Positions 1 through 8,335 of a stretch of 32,919 nt of DNA are shown here, piece after piece. The stretch lies in contig CASICK010000006.1 of the NCBI GenBank assembly GCA_949373155.1, forward strand, positions 1 to 32,919. The letters are read 5' to 3'. Both the position numbers and the translations under genes were made by a program. The number at the start of each line of letters is the position of its first letter. Position 1 is the first letter of the stretch. Under the pieces are notes generated by a model. That model had not been told where the DNA came from, did not search any database, and worked only from the letters and a program-made list of their open reading frames with translations. The DNA comes from an uncultured Synechococcus sp. (GTDB lineage: Bacteria > Cyanobacteriota > Cyanobacteriia > PCC-6307 > Cyanobiaceae).

Positions 1-464
1 ATGACATTCCCGCTCTGAAAGAAAAGCATCGCTATGCGGGCGATCTTCTGAACGATCGTTTCTACGTATGGCTCGACCGCTGGTTTCTCGTACTCCAAAT
101 CCCAGTTGGATTAGCTCTGTATTGGTATGGAGAGGCAGCAGGAGTTCACGGTGGTGGTGTTGGCCTCGTTCTTTGGGCCATCCCTCTGCGTCTCGCTGTT
201 GTTTATCACGTGACTTGGCTTGTGAATTCCGCCACTCACGCGTTTGGCTACCGGAATTTCAACAGTCCTGATCTGTCACGCAACTGCTGGTGGGTCGCCG
301 TGCTGTCCTTCGGAGAGGGCTGGCATAACAACCACCACGCCTACCCAGATAGCGCCCGCCATGGTTTGCGGTGGTTCGAATTCGACATCACCTGGATGCA
401 CATTCGACTGCTTCGCAGACTCGGACTCACCCGCAAAGTGCGACAAGCCCGCTACTCCGGCTGA
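1..464 (+). CDS. Fatty acid desaturase, C-terminal part (5' end outside window)
   Basis: The reading frame is open from the first bases of the window to the stop at 462-464, so only the C-terminal ~153 residues are present. It would be a membrane di-iron desaturase that inserts a double bond into acyl chains of membrane lipids. The third histidine box, HNNHH, is visible inside the family context FGEGWHNNHHAYPDSARHG, and the segment VVYHVTWLVNSATH precedes it. The same blocks recur in the complete desaturase at 1256-2188, so the two are tandem paralogs. The first two histidine boxes lie upstream of the window. The 3' end overlaps the convergent gene at 452-1204 by 13 bases. The family is secure; regiospecificity (delta-9 type) is inferred from its neighbour. 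Confidence 0.93.
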   Translation, partial: DIPALKEKHRYAGDLLNDRFYVWLDRWFLVLQIPVGLALYWYGEAAGVHGGGVGLVLWAIPLRLAVVYHVTWLVNSATHAFGYRNFNSPDLSRNCWWVAVLSFGEGWHNNHHAYPDSARHGLRWFEFDITWMHIRLLRRLGLTRKVRQARYSG

Positions 465-1204
465 TCGTTTGGTGCTGACTTGAGGGGGATACGACGCCGC
501 AATTCATCAAGGAATGCGGCCGGCGTCTCCCCATTTCGACCCTTCAGAGCGAGATAGGTGGCATGGAGATCGAGAAACTCCCCATCAAGCTCTTCTGCTG
601 AGTAGTCACGCAAACCCGCCATGACGGCGGCAAAACGTTCGCGGCGTTGAATTTTCCCAATTGGGTAAGCGTTCATCAATTGATCGCGACACTGACGCCA
701 CGGCTGCCCTCGGCACAGACAATCCGCGAGCGCTGCGCTTAAGGGGGCTGCCTCTTCGGGATCAATGCGCCAATCGAAACCCGGTGGCAAAGGGGCAAGG
801 CCTACAAAGATCTCCAATAACTGTCCTGCACCTAACGGTTTGCCGTTGGCGTTGACAACAGGCACAGCACTCACTTTGAGCACCTTGAGCAGATCGGGAT
901 GCACCTCAGCGAGATGCTCTTGGATCGGATCCAAGCCAGCCTCGAGGATCGCATTGGCCTGCCCGAGAGCCAGGAACACCTCGGGGCCGGGAGAGGCCAG
1001 CTTGCCGTTGCGCAAGTTCGAGATTTGGGAGTTGTGAACACGGCCGAGATCGAGGGCATCCGCGAGGGCTGGCAACACCTTGTGGGACCAGCCATTGCGC
1101 TCGTGCCACACATGGATCAAGTGCGCCATCGCCCGACGGCCCTCATCGAGCCGATCCCGGTAACCCTTGGTCACATGATCAGAAACGGCTTCTCCCTTCG
1201 TCAC
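452..1204 (-). CDS. Conserved hypothetical protein, possible helix-turn-helix
   Basis: I do not recognise a named family. The product is about 250 residues, soluble and without a signal peptide or membrane segment. Residues ~35-85 read like a lambda-repressor/XRE-type helix-turn-helix: a helix ending in ALADALDLG, then VHNSQISNLRNGKLASPG and a following helix, so DNA binding is plausible but weak. The C-terminal half is helical and acidic. The start is uncertain: the longest frame begins at a GTG (1204), further GTG codons lie at 1186 and 1174, and the first ATG (reading MAHLIHVW) is at 1129. It sits between two desaturase genes on the opposite strand and starts 51 bases from the divergent desaturase, so a shared promoter region is possible. 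A role in desaturase control is only a guess from position. Confidence 0.7.
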   Translation of the reverse strand: MTKGEAVSDHVTKGYRDRLDEGRRAMAHLIHVWHERNGWSHKVLPALADALDLGRVHNSQISNLRNGKLASPGPEVFLALGQANAILEAGLDPIQEHLAEVHPDLLKVLKVSAVPVVNANGKPLGAGQLLEIFVGLAPLPPGFDWRIDPEEAAPLSAALADCLCRGQPWRQCRDQLMNAYPIGKIQRRERFAAVMAGLRDYSAEELDGEFLDLHATYLALKGRNGETPAAFLDELRRRIPLKSAPNDQPE

Positions 1205-1255
1205 TTGATACGGATCCTTATTGGGTGTAAATTATGAACAGCAAGCGGATTAGCG

Positions 1256-2188
<933 letters not shown>

Positions 2189-2230
2189 ACTTCGCAATCG
2201 CTTCTCATCGTCAACCTCTTCTAAATCGCC

Positions 2231-2689
2231 ATGGCCAAGCGCGTACAAGTCGTACTCAATGAGGACATCCTCAGCCTGGGCCGCAATGGCGATCTGGTTG
2301 ACGTTGCACCCGGATACGCCCGCAACTTCCTGCTTCCCTTCGGGAAAGCTGTTCCCGTCACCCCAGCGGTGATGAAGCAGGTGGAGCACCGCAGGGCCAA
2401 GGAGGCAGAGCGCCAAGCCACCCTCAAGCAGGACGCTGTGGCGTTCCGCACCGCCCTCGACACGATCGGACGGTTCACCGTGAAGAAGCAGACCGGTGGA
2501 GACGATGTGCTGTTTGGCACTGTGACCAATGGCGATGTCGCTGAAGCGATTGAAGCGGCCACCAAGAAAGAAGTGGATCGCCGCGACATCACCGTTCCCG
2601 ATATCCATCGCACGGGCTCTTACAAGGTGCAGGTGAAGCTGCACAGCGAAGTCACAGCCGAAATCAACCTCGAAGTCGTTAGTTATTGA
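2231..2689 (+). CDS. rplI: 50S ribosomal protein L9
   Basis: A structural protein of the large ribosomal subunit that binds 23S rRNA near the L1 stalk base. The N-terminal domain carries the L9 signature ([36 protein letters not shown], residues ~5-40), followed by the long connecting helix (residues ~45-80, [20 protein letters not shown]) and the C-terminal domain ending in EINLEVVSY. The length of 152 residues is normal. The start is fixed by the conserved MAKRVQVVL and has no obvious Shine-Dalgarno sequence. It lies 62 bases upstream of dnaB on the same strand; rplI-dnaB adjacency is widespread in bacteria and supports cotranscription. A weak 5-bp hairpin (2699-2713) in the gap has no U-tract and is not called a terminator. 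Confidence 0.98.
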   Translation: MAKRVQVVLNEDILSLGRNGDLVDVAPGYARNFLLPFGKAVPVTPAVMKQVEHRRAKEAERQATLKQDAVAFRTALDTIGRFTVKKQTGGDDVLFGTVTNGDVAEAIEAATKKEVDRRDITVPDIHRTGSYKVQVKLHSEVTAEINLEVVSY

Positions 2690-2751
2690 TCGTTGGCATG
2701 GCCTTCACGGCCAGCCAGAGTGTGATGACTTAACGGCGCCAGTTCACTGCC

Positions 2752-4167
2752 ATGGTGAGTGTCTCCCAACCTGATCACAGCGCGAGCGAAGGTGGGGGAC
2801 AGCGTGGTTACGGCAAAGGCCGTCAGCGTGATGAGCCCAATTTCGAAGCCCTCCCCGACTCGCTTCCGCCCCAAAACCTTGAGGCGGAAGAAGCCGTTTT
2901 GGGGGGGATCTTGTTGGATCCCGACGCAATCGGCCGGGTTGCCGACGTGCTCCGACCAGAGGCCTTCTATCTAGGTGCCCACCGGGAGATCTTTCGGACC
3001 GCGGTGATGCTCCATAGCCAGGGCAAACCCACCGATCTCACGGCGATGACCGCCTGGCTCGCAGATACAGGATCGCTCGACAAGGTTGGCGGTAGCGGCC
3101 GTTTGGTGGAGCTAGTGGAGCGCGTGGCATCCACGGCCTCGATCGAACAGGTGGCCCGGCTGGTGATGGATAAGTTCCTGCGCCGGCAGCTAATCCGTTC
3201 CGGCAATGAGGTGATTCAGCTGGGCTTTGACCAAAGCCTGCCGATGGAGCAGGTGCTGGATCAGGCCGAACAGAAAATTTTCGCCATCAGCCAGGAGAAA
3301 CCCTCCAAAGGGCTCACGCCCACCGCTGAAATCCTCACCAGCACCTTCAACGAGATCGAAAGCCGATCGCTTGGCACCTCGGTGGCGGGCATTCCGGTGA
3401 ACTTCTACGACCTGGATGCGATGACCCAAGGCCTGCAACGCAGTGACCTGATCATCGTGGCCGGCCGCCCAGCGATGGGCAAAACCTCGATCGTGCTCAA
3501 CCTGGCCAAAAACGTGGCGCAATTGCACAACCTTCCGGTGTGCATCTTCAGCTTGGAGATGAGCAAAGAACAGCTCACCTACCGGCTGCTCTCAATGGAG
3601 GTTGGCATCGAAGCAGGCCGCCTGCGCACCGGCCGGCTGCAACAGGAGGAATGGCCCTTGCTGGGCCAAGGAATCAACACCCTGGGGCAATTACCGATGT
3701 ACATCGATGACAAACCCAACTCAGGGGTGCTCGAAATGCGTTCGCTCTGCCGGCGGCTGATGGCCGAACAAGGCAAGGAACTAGGGCTGGTGGTGATTGA
3801 TTACCTGCAGCTGATGGAAGGATCAACCCCCGACAACCGGGTCCAAGAAATCTCGCGGATCACCAGGGGGCTCAAGGGCATGGCCCGCGAACTGAACGTG
3901 CCGGTGATCGCCCTCTCCCAGCTCAGCCGAGGGGTGGAATCACGCACCAACAAACGGCCAATGCTCAGCGACCTGCGCGAATCAGGCTCGATTGAGCAAG
4001 ACGCCGACCTGGTGCTGATGATCTACCGCGACGAGTACTACAACCCAGAAACCCCGGACCGAGGCATCACCGAAGTGATCGTGACCAAGCACCGCAACGG
4101 ACCCGTTGGCACCGTGAAACTACTGTTCGAGCCGCAGTTCACCCGCTTCCGCAACCTGGCGGCCTAG
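2752..4167 (+). CDS. dnaB: Replicative DNA helicase DnaB
   Basis: The hexameric 5'-3' helicase that unwinds the fork and recruits primase. The N-terminal helical domain spans residues ~35-145 (QNLEAEEAVLGGILLDPDAI), and the RecA-like motor follows a linker. Visible motifs are Walker A GRPAMGKTS at 238-246, SLEMS at 267-271, Walker B VVIDYLQL at 347-354, LSQLSRGVE at 388-396 and LRESGSIEQDADL at 408-420. The length of 471 residues is normal. None of these motifs is interrupted, so there is no intein, although DnaB inteins are known in other cyanobacteria. The first ~30 residues are a Gly/Ser/basic extension; the ATG at 2752 is the first convincing start. It follows rplI on the same strand. The next conserved gene expected downstream, mnmG, is about 5.4 kb away. 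Confidence 0.98.
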   Translation: MVSVSQPDHSASEGGGQRGYGKGRQRDEPNFEALPDSLPPQNLEAEEAVLGGILLDPDAIGRVADVLRPEAFYLGAHREIFRTAVMLHSQGKPTDLTAMTAWLADTGSLDKVGGSGRLVELVERVASTASIEQVARLVMDKFLRRQLIRSGNEVIQLGFDQSLPMEQVLDQAEQKIFAISQEKPSKGLTPTAEILTSTFNEIESRSLGTSVAGIPVNFYDLDAMTQGLQRSDLIIVAGRPAMGKTSIVLNLAKNVAQLHNLPVCIFSLEMSKEQLTYRLLSMEVGIEAGRLRTGRLQQEEWPLLGQGINTLGQLPMYIDDKPNSGVLEMRSLCRRLMAEQGKELGLVVIDYLQLMEGSTPDNRVQEISRITRGLKGMARELNVPVIALSQLSRGVESRTNKRPMLSDLRESGSIEQDADLVLMIYRDEYYNPETPDRGITEVIVTKHRNGPVGTVKLLFEPQFTRFRNLAA

Positions 4168-4180
4168 GGAATCAATCGGT

Positions 4181-4390
4181 ATGTGGATTGGTCGTATTTT
4201 GCTTTTAGGCGTGGGCTCGTCCTACATCTGCCGTTGGGTGCTCAAACCACAACGTCATCGCAACTACGTTGCTGGGTGGCTCAAAGCTCTTCGCAAAACC
4301 ACTGGTTGGCTGCCACGCGGTCGTGGCAAGGTGAGGCGATTCGGGATCCGCATGTTTCGTTCCACGCTCAGTCCAAGCAACCGCCATTAG
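4181..4390 (+). CDS. Possible small basic protein (hypothetical)
   Basis: A 69-codon frame starts 14 bases after the dnaB stop, on the same strand. The predicted product has a short hydrophobic N-terminus (IGRILLLGVGSSYIC) followed by a very basic segment rich in Arg and Lys. I recognise no family. There is no clear ribosome binding site. An overlapping frame starting at 4183 and a reverse frame at 4205-4387 are also open, so coding potential is ambiguous. A perfect 7-bp stem with a four-base loop lies inside it (4311-4328). It could equally be untranslated spacer between dnaB and the convergent gene ending at 4397. Confidence 0.25.
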   Translation: MWIGRILLLGVGSSYICRWVLKPQRHRNYVAGWLKALRKTTGWLPRGRGKVRRFGIRMFRSTLSPSNRH

Positions 4391-4396
4391 CCAGGT

Positions 4397-5305
4397 TCAA
4401 TTCGGGAAAAGAACCTGCCATTGCGTTCGAATCGTCCAGTCACCCAGCAACTCCTCACCAGCAAACTGCGGTTTCACAGCGTTGTAATAGCCCTCCAAAG
4501 ACACCTGCATCGGTTGCCCGCCTAACCGAAAGGAGTAGCCCAGCCCACCGCCAACGGGAACGATCCAGCCTTTGCCCTCAGGTTGAGTCCAATCGGAGGC
4601 AATAATTGGAGAAGAGATTAAATACCAGCTGCGGTTGAGCTGATAACGCAACAGTCCTCGCACCACCAAAGTATTGACGTCATCGCGTTCAGGGTCTCCC
4701 GCAAAGGACCAGATGTTGCGCATCCGAGCACCAACAATCCACGGGCCGGAATGATAGAAAGCCAGAAAAGCTGGTCCGGCTGACACCTTTCCGCTATCGA
4801 TCGTGCCATCACCGGTAGGGAAGACGATCGATGAACCGATGCCAATTGTCCACTCAGGGCCAAGATTGGGAACAAGGAAAGCTGTGGGACTGACATCTGA
4901 GAGGCCAGCCTGATTCTTTTGATCGAAACCCACGACTGCTGGAAGCCCGGCAGGAGAGACACCGAGCACAGGATCGGCTTGGGGCAAAGAAAGAAAGCGA
5001 AAGATCGTTCGCGTTAGCACTGTCCAGTCATCATTGATCCGAAACGGAACAACAGGCTGCAATTTGAAGATTTGAAGCGACTTGTCCTGACTTGCTGAGG
5101 GGTCAATCGATCGCGGAGCCCATTGCGTATTGGGCACAACATCCCATTCCGCCCAAAGGCGGGTGTATGAAGTAATCGGATTAGGCCGGGCCTTTACTGA
5201 TACCGGAACAGACTCAAGACAAAGAATCCCTAAACCACAAGCAAAAAGACGGAATAGTGCATGGGGCTTGCGCCAATAAAACAAAGAGGCCAAGGAAGAC
5301 ATCAC
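4397..5305 (-). CDS. Outer-membrane-type beta-rich protein of the family often annotated 'neuromedin U'-like
   Basis: A 302-residue exported protein. Residues ~1-40 form a long signal-like N-terminus with a hydrophobic core (RLFACGLGILCLESVPVSV). The mature part is rich in alternating aromatic/aliphatic strands, as in outer-membrane beta-barrels: LQIFKLQPVVPFRINDDW, LVPNLGPEWTIGIGSSIVFPTGDG, SAGPAFLAFYHSGPWIVGA, WYLISSPIIASDW and IVPVGGGLGYSFRLG. This block order matches my memory of the misnamed 'neuromedin U' family of bacterial outer-membrane proteins; the name says nothing about function. The C-terminus ends in a barrel-like strand, WTIRTQWQVLFPN. It lies downstream of the araC-type gene on the same strand (102-base gap) at the edge of the accessory block. 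Its cargo or substrate is unknown; a surface or export role for the block is inference. Confidence 0.65.
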   Translation of the reverse strand: MMSSLASLFYWRKPHALFRLFACGLGILCLESVPVSVKARPNPITSYTRLWAEWDVVPNTQWAPRSIDPSASQDKSLQIFKLQPVVPFRINDDWTVLTRTIFRFLSLPQADPVLGVSPAGLPAVVGFDQKNQAGLSDVSPTAFLVPNLGPEWTIGIGSSIVFPTGDGTIDSGKVSAGPAFLAFYHSGPWIVGARMRNIWSFAGDPERDDVNTLVVRGLLRYQLNRSWYLISSPIIASDWTQPEGKGWIVPVGGGLGYSFRLGGQPMQVSLEGYYNAVKPQFAGEELLGDWTIRTQWQVLFPN

Positions 5306-5407
5306 TTATACAAATAGATCGTGGGAAGAAAGTGCTTCTAAGAAATAGACAAAGATAAATATTTCCAACACATCGCAAATAGAAAGAAAGGGGATAGGCA
5401 AATCAGC

Positions 5408-6388
5408 CTAAAATGCATGATCAGCATGGCGCCTATTCGATAACGTTTGACTTGGCATTTCGAGAAATTCCTGCTTGTAATATCGCGCGAAGTGGGAACG
5501 CCCTATAAACCCAAAATAGGAAGCTACATCGGAGACACCATGAATATTATTCTCTATGCAAAATTCAGTATCCATCAAGGCATGCCTAACTTGATGCAGA
5601 CGAACAGATCTAACAACTTGAAGAGGAGACATTTTAAATTTTTCCTTGCAGCCATTGAATACAGACGTCCGGGACTGATGCAACAATGAACACAAATCTT
5701 GTATTTCAAAAGGCTTTGTCGGCGATGAACTCGTCAAAGCTAAAACCTGCAGTGCAGCCTCGTGACGGTCGCGCCTATCGATAGCAATACCCACCTTCCG
5801 ATTATCGCCACTAACAAAACACTCAATCAGGGTTGATAATATTTCATCCTCAATAAGCTCTGGAGACAAAATGATAGAAGTGATATTTGCCCATAATCGA
5901 CTCAAATATAAAATCAGACCAGAAGGAACAGGCCCACTAGACAAAATATTGAATTTATTCAGTATATCTTGAATGTTATTAGTGCCATATTCGGACAATT
6001 TGGTCTTCAGAAAAAGCTCCGGAATAACAATTGAACAAAAACGACAACCAGTACTAAGTTGCAAGTCAAGATCTTTTAGTTCCTTGTTAAAGCCAAAAAT
6101 TGCAGGCCTAGCAATAGAGACCCCTTGAGCCACAACAGTGTCGCGAGAGGGGTCATCCGACAAATTGACTGAAAAATGGTAGTTTCCGGTCTTTCTATCA
6201 GCACAAAAAGCAACCTTTTTATTTAACTCAATCAGAACCAATCTAATATTGGGTAAGGGAAGAATCTGAACTACCCCTGCAATGGGACCCTTTTCAAGGG
6301 AAAGAACAGACGAACCAATAAACTGCCTATTTAATATAGCTGACATATCAACAGTGCTTTTTATCCCAAATCTCATATGAGAATGCAC
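5408..6388 (-). CDS. AraC-family transcriptional regulator
   Basis: A 326-residue regulator with a C-terminal double helix-turn-helix. The first unit is around residues 225-270 (FEIQDLCSLLHQSRTSVFNGCKEKF, then MSPLQVVRSVRLHQVRHALM) and the second around 283-320 (GVSDVASYFGFIGRSHFARYYKQEF). The N-terminal ~200 residues are a beta-rich effector or dimerisation domain with no recognisable ligand signature. AraC-family proteins usually activate adjacent genes; Rns/CfaD and ToxT are precedents for pilus operons. The gene is visibly more AT-rich than dnaB or mnmG, suggesting acquired DNA. A 17-base element starting 61 bases upstream of its ATG (6449-6465) recurs upstream of the pilin-like gene, which suggests it controls both itself and that operon (inference). 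Confidence 0.9.
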   Translation of the reverse strand: MHSHMRFGIKSTVDMSAILNRQFIGSSVLSLEKGPIAGVVQILPLPNIRLVLIELNKKVAFCADRKTGNYHFSVNLSDDPSRDTVVAQGVSIARPAIFGFNKELKDLDLQLSTGCRFCSIVIPELFLKTKLSEYGTNNIQDILNKFNILSSGPVPSGLILYLSRLWANITSIILSPELIEDEILSTLIECFVSGDNRKVGIAIDRRDRHEAALQVLALTSSSPTKPFEIQDLCSLLHQSRTSVFNGCKEKFKMSPLQVVRSVRLHQVRHALMDTEFCIENNIHGVSDVASYFGFIGRSHFARYYKQEFLEMPSQTLSNRRHADHAF

Positions 6389-6448
6389 TAATACTATTAA
6401 ATAGAGTTTACAACCCTAGCATGCAGAAAACGCATATCTTGGAGTCAA

Positions 6449-6465
6449 TGAGCCCATTTGTTCAC
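6449..6465 (-). promoter_or_regulatory. Copy A of a shared element (candidate AraC-type operator)
   Basis: Read on the minus strand this is gtgaacaaatgggctca, continuing with tt for 19 identical bases shared with copy B at 8965. It lies 61-77 bases upstream of the araC-type start codon, in an otherwise gene-poor stretch. Position and exact recurrence suggest a protein-binding site, possibly autoregulatory. The repeat is seen directly; the operator role is inferred. Confidence 0.5.
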
Positions 6466-6555
6466 GATATAGACGATAGGTCCCTCGACAAAACTCAAAC
6501 GGATCAAGAACAGACCAAATTGGGCTATAGATCCAACCTATTACAGGAGGAGGGA

Positions 6556-6621
6556 ATGAACTATTCCTATACAATTTCCAAAATCAATTATCAGACAGAA
6601 GGATACTTTTTGCCTGAGTAA
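6556..6621 (+). CDS. Possible 21-residue micro-ORF with strong Shine-Dalgarno
   Basis: The frame reads MNYSYTISKINYQTEGYFLPE. It is preceded by aggaggaggga immediately before the ATG, an unusually strong ribosome binding site for this window, where most starts have none. Its end runs antisense to the 3' end of the decayed gene copy at 6584-6816. No family is recognisable and the length is too short to test by composition. It could be a leader peptide, or the purine-rich stretch may be coincidental. Confidence 0.2.
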   Translation: MNYSYTISKINYQTEGYFLPE

Positions 6622-6860
6622 GCAATGCAGCGAGTTCTTCGTCAGACAAAAGCCCCTCGTCATGCAAGAGTTGTGCTAATTCAATCTTTTTTGAAATGAT
6701 AGATATCGCATATGCTTGATCACAGTTGCTAGTATTCTTGGTGCCAAAAGGAACAGTTAGCACTGCGCCTAAGCATATCCATTGCCATTACCAGAATATC
6801 CACTCAATAACTTAATCTTGTTCAGGAGATTCGATAAGCCACTAAATAAAATATCTCGAG
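6584..6860 (-). pseudogene. Frameshifted tandem remnant of the 176-aa secreted protein gene at 6872-7402
   Basis: Translated on the minus strand, this region gives SGYSGNGNGYA followed at once by a stop. One frame over, it continues LGAVLTVPFGTKN-TSNCDQAYAISIISKKIE-LAQLLHDEGLLSDEELAALL and ends at 6584. These blocks align with SGSGNGYALGAAITIPLFTKN and CDKAYELSIATKKIEMATLLHQEGLLSDDDLEILL in the intact gene. The break is a single missing A: the intact gene has cgcctaaagcatatcc (plus strand) and the remnant cgcctaagcatatcc near 6766-6780. No ATG was found in the upstream frame. It is therefore a 5'-truncated, frameshifted duplicate lying immediately downstream of its parent. The upstream boundary is approximate. 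Confidence 0.8.
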
Positions 6861-6871
6861 GGGATAAGGCA

Positions 6872-7402
6872 TTATTTTGTTAGAAGAATTTTTTTCACCT
6901 CTCCAAGCAGAATTTCAAGATCATCATCACTCAAAAGTCCTTCTTGATGCAATAAGGTGGCCATTTCAATTTTTTTCGTCGCGATTGATAGCTCATAAGC
7001 TTTATCACAATTCCGAGAGTTCTTAGTAAAGAGCGGGATTGTTATTGCAGCGCCTAAAGCATATCCATTCCCTGATCCTGAATAGTCTTGCCTAATACCT
7101 GAATATCTACCTGCTTCATCATTTCGCTCAGATGAACCACCATATACATTGATTGCTGTAGGCGTACCATCTTGACTTACACAACTAGTACCATCGGAGA
7201 GATTAACCTCAAACCGCGGACCAACAAGATTTTGCAATGTGAAATTTGTAAGATCACTTAAAGGGAGTCGCTCTATCGGAGAAAGATTGGTTTGCGCGAC
7301 TGCAGAATACGTTGATAGCATGATCGCGTTAATACCGTTAATTGCGATCCAGAAGAAGTTGAGGATTTGTTTTCTTTTGGATTTTCGGTGATACAAATCC
7401 AT
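6872..7402 (-). CDS. Secreted hypothetical protein with SHOCT-like C-terminal helix pair
   Basis: A 176-residue protein of unknown family. The N-terminus has a basic start (HRKSKRKQ), a hydrophobic stretch and a possible signal-peptidase site after STYSAVAQ, so export is likely. The middle is Gly/Ser/Asn-rich with cysteines in CVSQDG and NCDKAY. The C-terminus, KKIEMATLLHQEGLLSDDDL followed by EILLGEVKKIL, resembles the short helical SHOCT-type 'xGxLSDEE' element. It is the last gene of a minus-strand run that starts with the pilin-like genes, and its start lies 130 bases inside the preceding gene, which is unusually deep. A later start (MLSTYSAV, 7321) would shorten the overlap but remove the signal peptide. 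A frameshifted copy follows at 6584-6860. Confidence 0.65.
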   Translation of the reverse strand: MDLYHRKSKRKQILNFFWIAINGINAIMLSTYSAVAQTNLSPIERLPLSDLTNFTLQNLVGPRFEVNLSDGTSCVSQDGTPTAINVYGGSSERNDEAGRYSGIRQDYSGSGNGYALGAAITIPLFTKNSRNCDKAYELSIATKKIEMATLLHQEGLLSDDDLEILLGEVKKILLTK

Positions 7403-7686
7403 AGGGGCCCAGGTTTAAGGGAGGATGTAGGAATACTTAAGGTGACTTTCTTCGCTGTGTTGTCTCGTAGGAATAGTGTTCGTGGCCCTACACGAACATT
7501 CTCTATAAGTTCGCCAGGAACATTACCTTTTGCATTTGTAAATGCCTCAACACGATATTGACCAGGGCTTGATCCTGCTAAAAAAGCTGCAGTACGAACA
7601 ACAACTTTTGATCCGAGACCTGGCGAAATGAGTTTGTTAGAAGGGTTGAGCCCCAATGCTGCAGCAAAGAAGAGAGGTAAAAACAT
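7273..7686 (-). CDS. Secreted beta-rich protein, possibly pilus-chaperone-like domain
   Basis: A 137-residue protein with a short hydrophobic N-terminus (MFLPLFFAAALGL) that could be a signal peptide. Residues ~20-95 read as a beta-sandwich: GSKVVVRTAAFLAGSSPGQYRVEAF, NVRVGPRTLFLRDNTAKKVTLSI and KPGPLWICITE. The pattern 'VxPRtlfLrd-vtlsi-pGxlwiCI' recalls the first Ig-like domain of periplasmic pilus chaperones, but a full chaperone is ~230 residues and the second domain is absent, so this is only suggestive. The ATG at 7686 is four bases after the stop of the upstream pilin-like gene, implying coupling. The last ~43 residues overlap the next gene in another frame, so its true 3' end may be shorter or shifted. 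Confidence 0.55.
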   Translation of the reverse strand: MFLPLFFAAALGLNPSNKLISPGLGSKVVVRTAAFLAGSSPGQYRVEAFTNAKGNVPGELIENVRVGPRTLFLRDNTAKKVTLSIPTSSLKPGPLWICITENPKENKSSTSSGSQLTVLTRSCYQRILQSRKPIFLR

Positions 7687-7690
7687 CAGA

Positions 7691-8173
7691 TTAGATTGAA
7701 TGTATACAGGTTATTAAAACATCAAATTGATAATTAGCTGGTACCGAACTGACAAATGCATTTAATAAAAGCCATAAAGGAATTGGCCCATTTTTAAGAT
7801 TAACTGGTGGGATTTGACCATTTACATAAAATTGAGGCCGGCCATTAGGGAAAAGAGTTGTAGACGTACTCTGAATATTAGAACCCGGTGAACTGATCTC
7901 AGAAATCAACTCCGCGGTTAAATACGCATGAGCATTACCCACAATCGTGAGTGACTGATCTAATCCAGAAAGCTTGGCTTGAGAACCGCTCACAGGTGTG
8001 TATGACATTTCTTTTATTTGGTCGTCGTTTTCGATAGAGCAAACAAAAGGCACGACCCCAGTGAATCCTGTTTCATCCGTTTCACTGAATACTTCTTTCG
8101 CATTAATCACAGACAAGCACTCAATAATTGCTATAGCAGTACAGAGAGATTTTAAAAAAGTTTTACATTTCAT
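7691..8173 (-). CDS. Secreted pilin-like protein (second member)
   Basis: A 160-residue exported protein. The N-terminal ~26 residues have a Lys-rich start and a hydrophobic core (CTAIAIIECLSVINA), a signal peptide. The mature start carries FTGVVPFVC, matching the 'F-x-G/A-x-V-P-x-x-C' pattern in the pilin-like protein at 8336-8821 and in the truncated gene at 9012. Cys45 and Cys156 could form a disulfide. The C-terminus VPANYQFDVLITCIHSI is a beta-strand pair as in fimbrial subunits, where the last strand takes part in subunit exchange. Function in surface fibres is inferred from this architecture and from its neighbours. It lies downstream of a terminator-like hairpin that separates it from the first pilin-like gene, and is four bases upstream of the next gene. 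Confidence 0.65.
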   Translation of the reverse strand: MKCKTFLKSLCTAIAIIECLSVINAKEVFSETDETGFTGVVPFVCSIENDDQIKEMSYTPVSGSQAKLSGLDQSLTIVGNAHAYLTAELISEISSPGSNIQSTSTTLFPNGRPQFYVNGQIPPVNLKNGPIPLWLLLNAFVSSVPANYQFDVLITCIHSI

Positions 8174-8238
8174 GCATGGTCCTAGAGGCAGAAAATTGAA
8201 AATCTGCTTGGTCTATGCAAGCGAATGCATTGATCTAT

Positions 8239-8272
8239 CAACAAAAAGAGCCCTTAATAAAGCTAAGGGCTC
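8239..8272 (-). terminator. Rho-independent terminator/attenuator downstream of the pilin-like gene
   Basis: On the minus strand a perfect 9-bp stem, gagccctta/taagggctc (8264-8272 and 8248-8256), with a seven-base loop is followed by TTTTTGTTG. It lies 64 bases after the stop of the pilin-like gene and about 66 bases before the next start. Partial read-through here would give high first-gene and lower downstream expression, as is common for major pilin genes. Confidence 0.85.
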
Positions 8273-8335
8273 ATTTGCGAAAGTTGTGTCTATTAAACAA
8301 GAGCTATCAACTTTTACTCGTCGCAATAGCAGAAA

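Noticed and set aside
2752..4167. Intein in DnaB
   Set aside because: Walker A, SLEM, Walker B and later motifs follow each other at normal spacing, and the length is normal.
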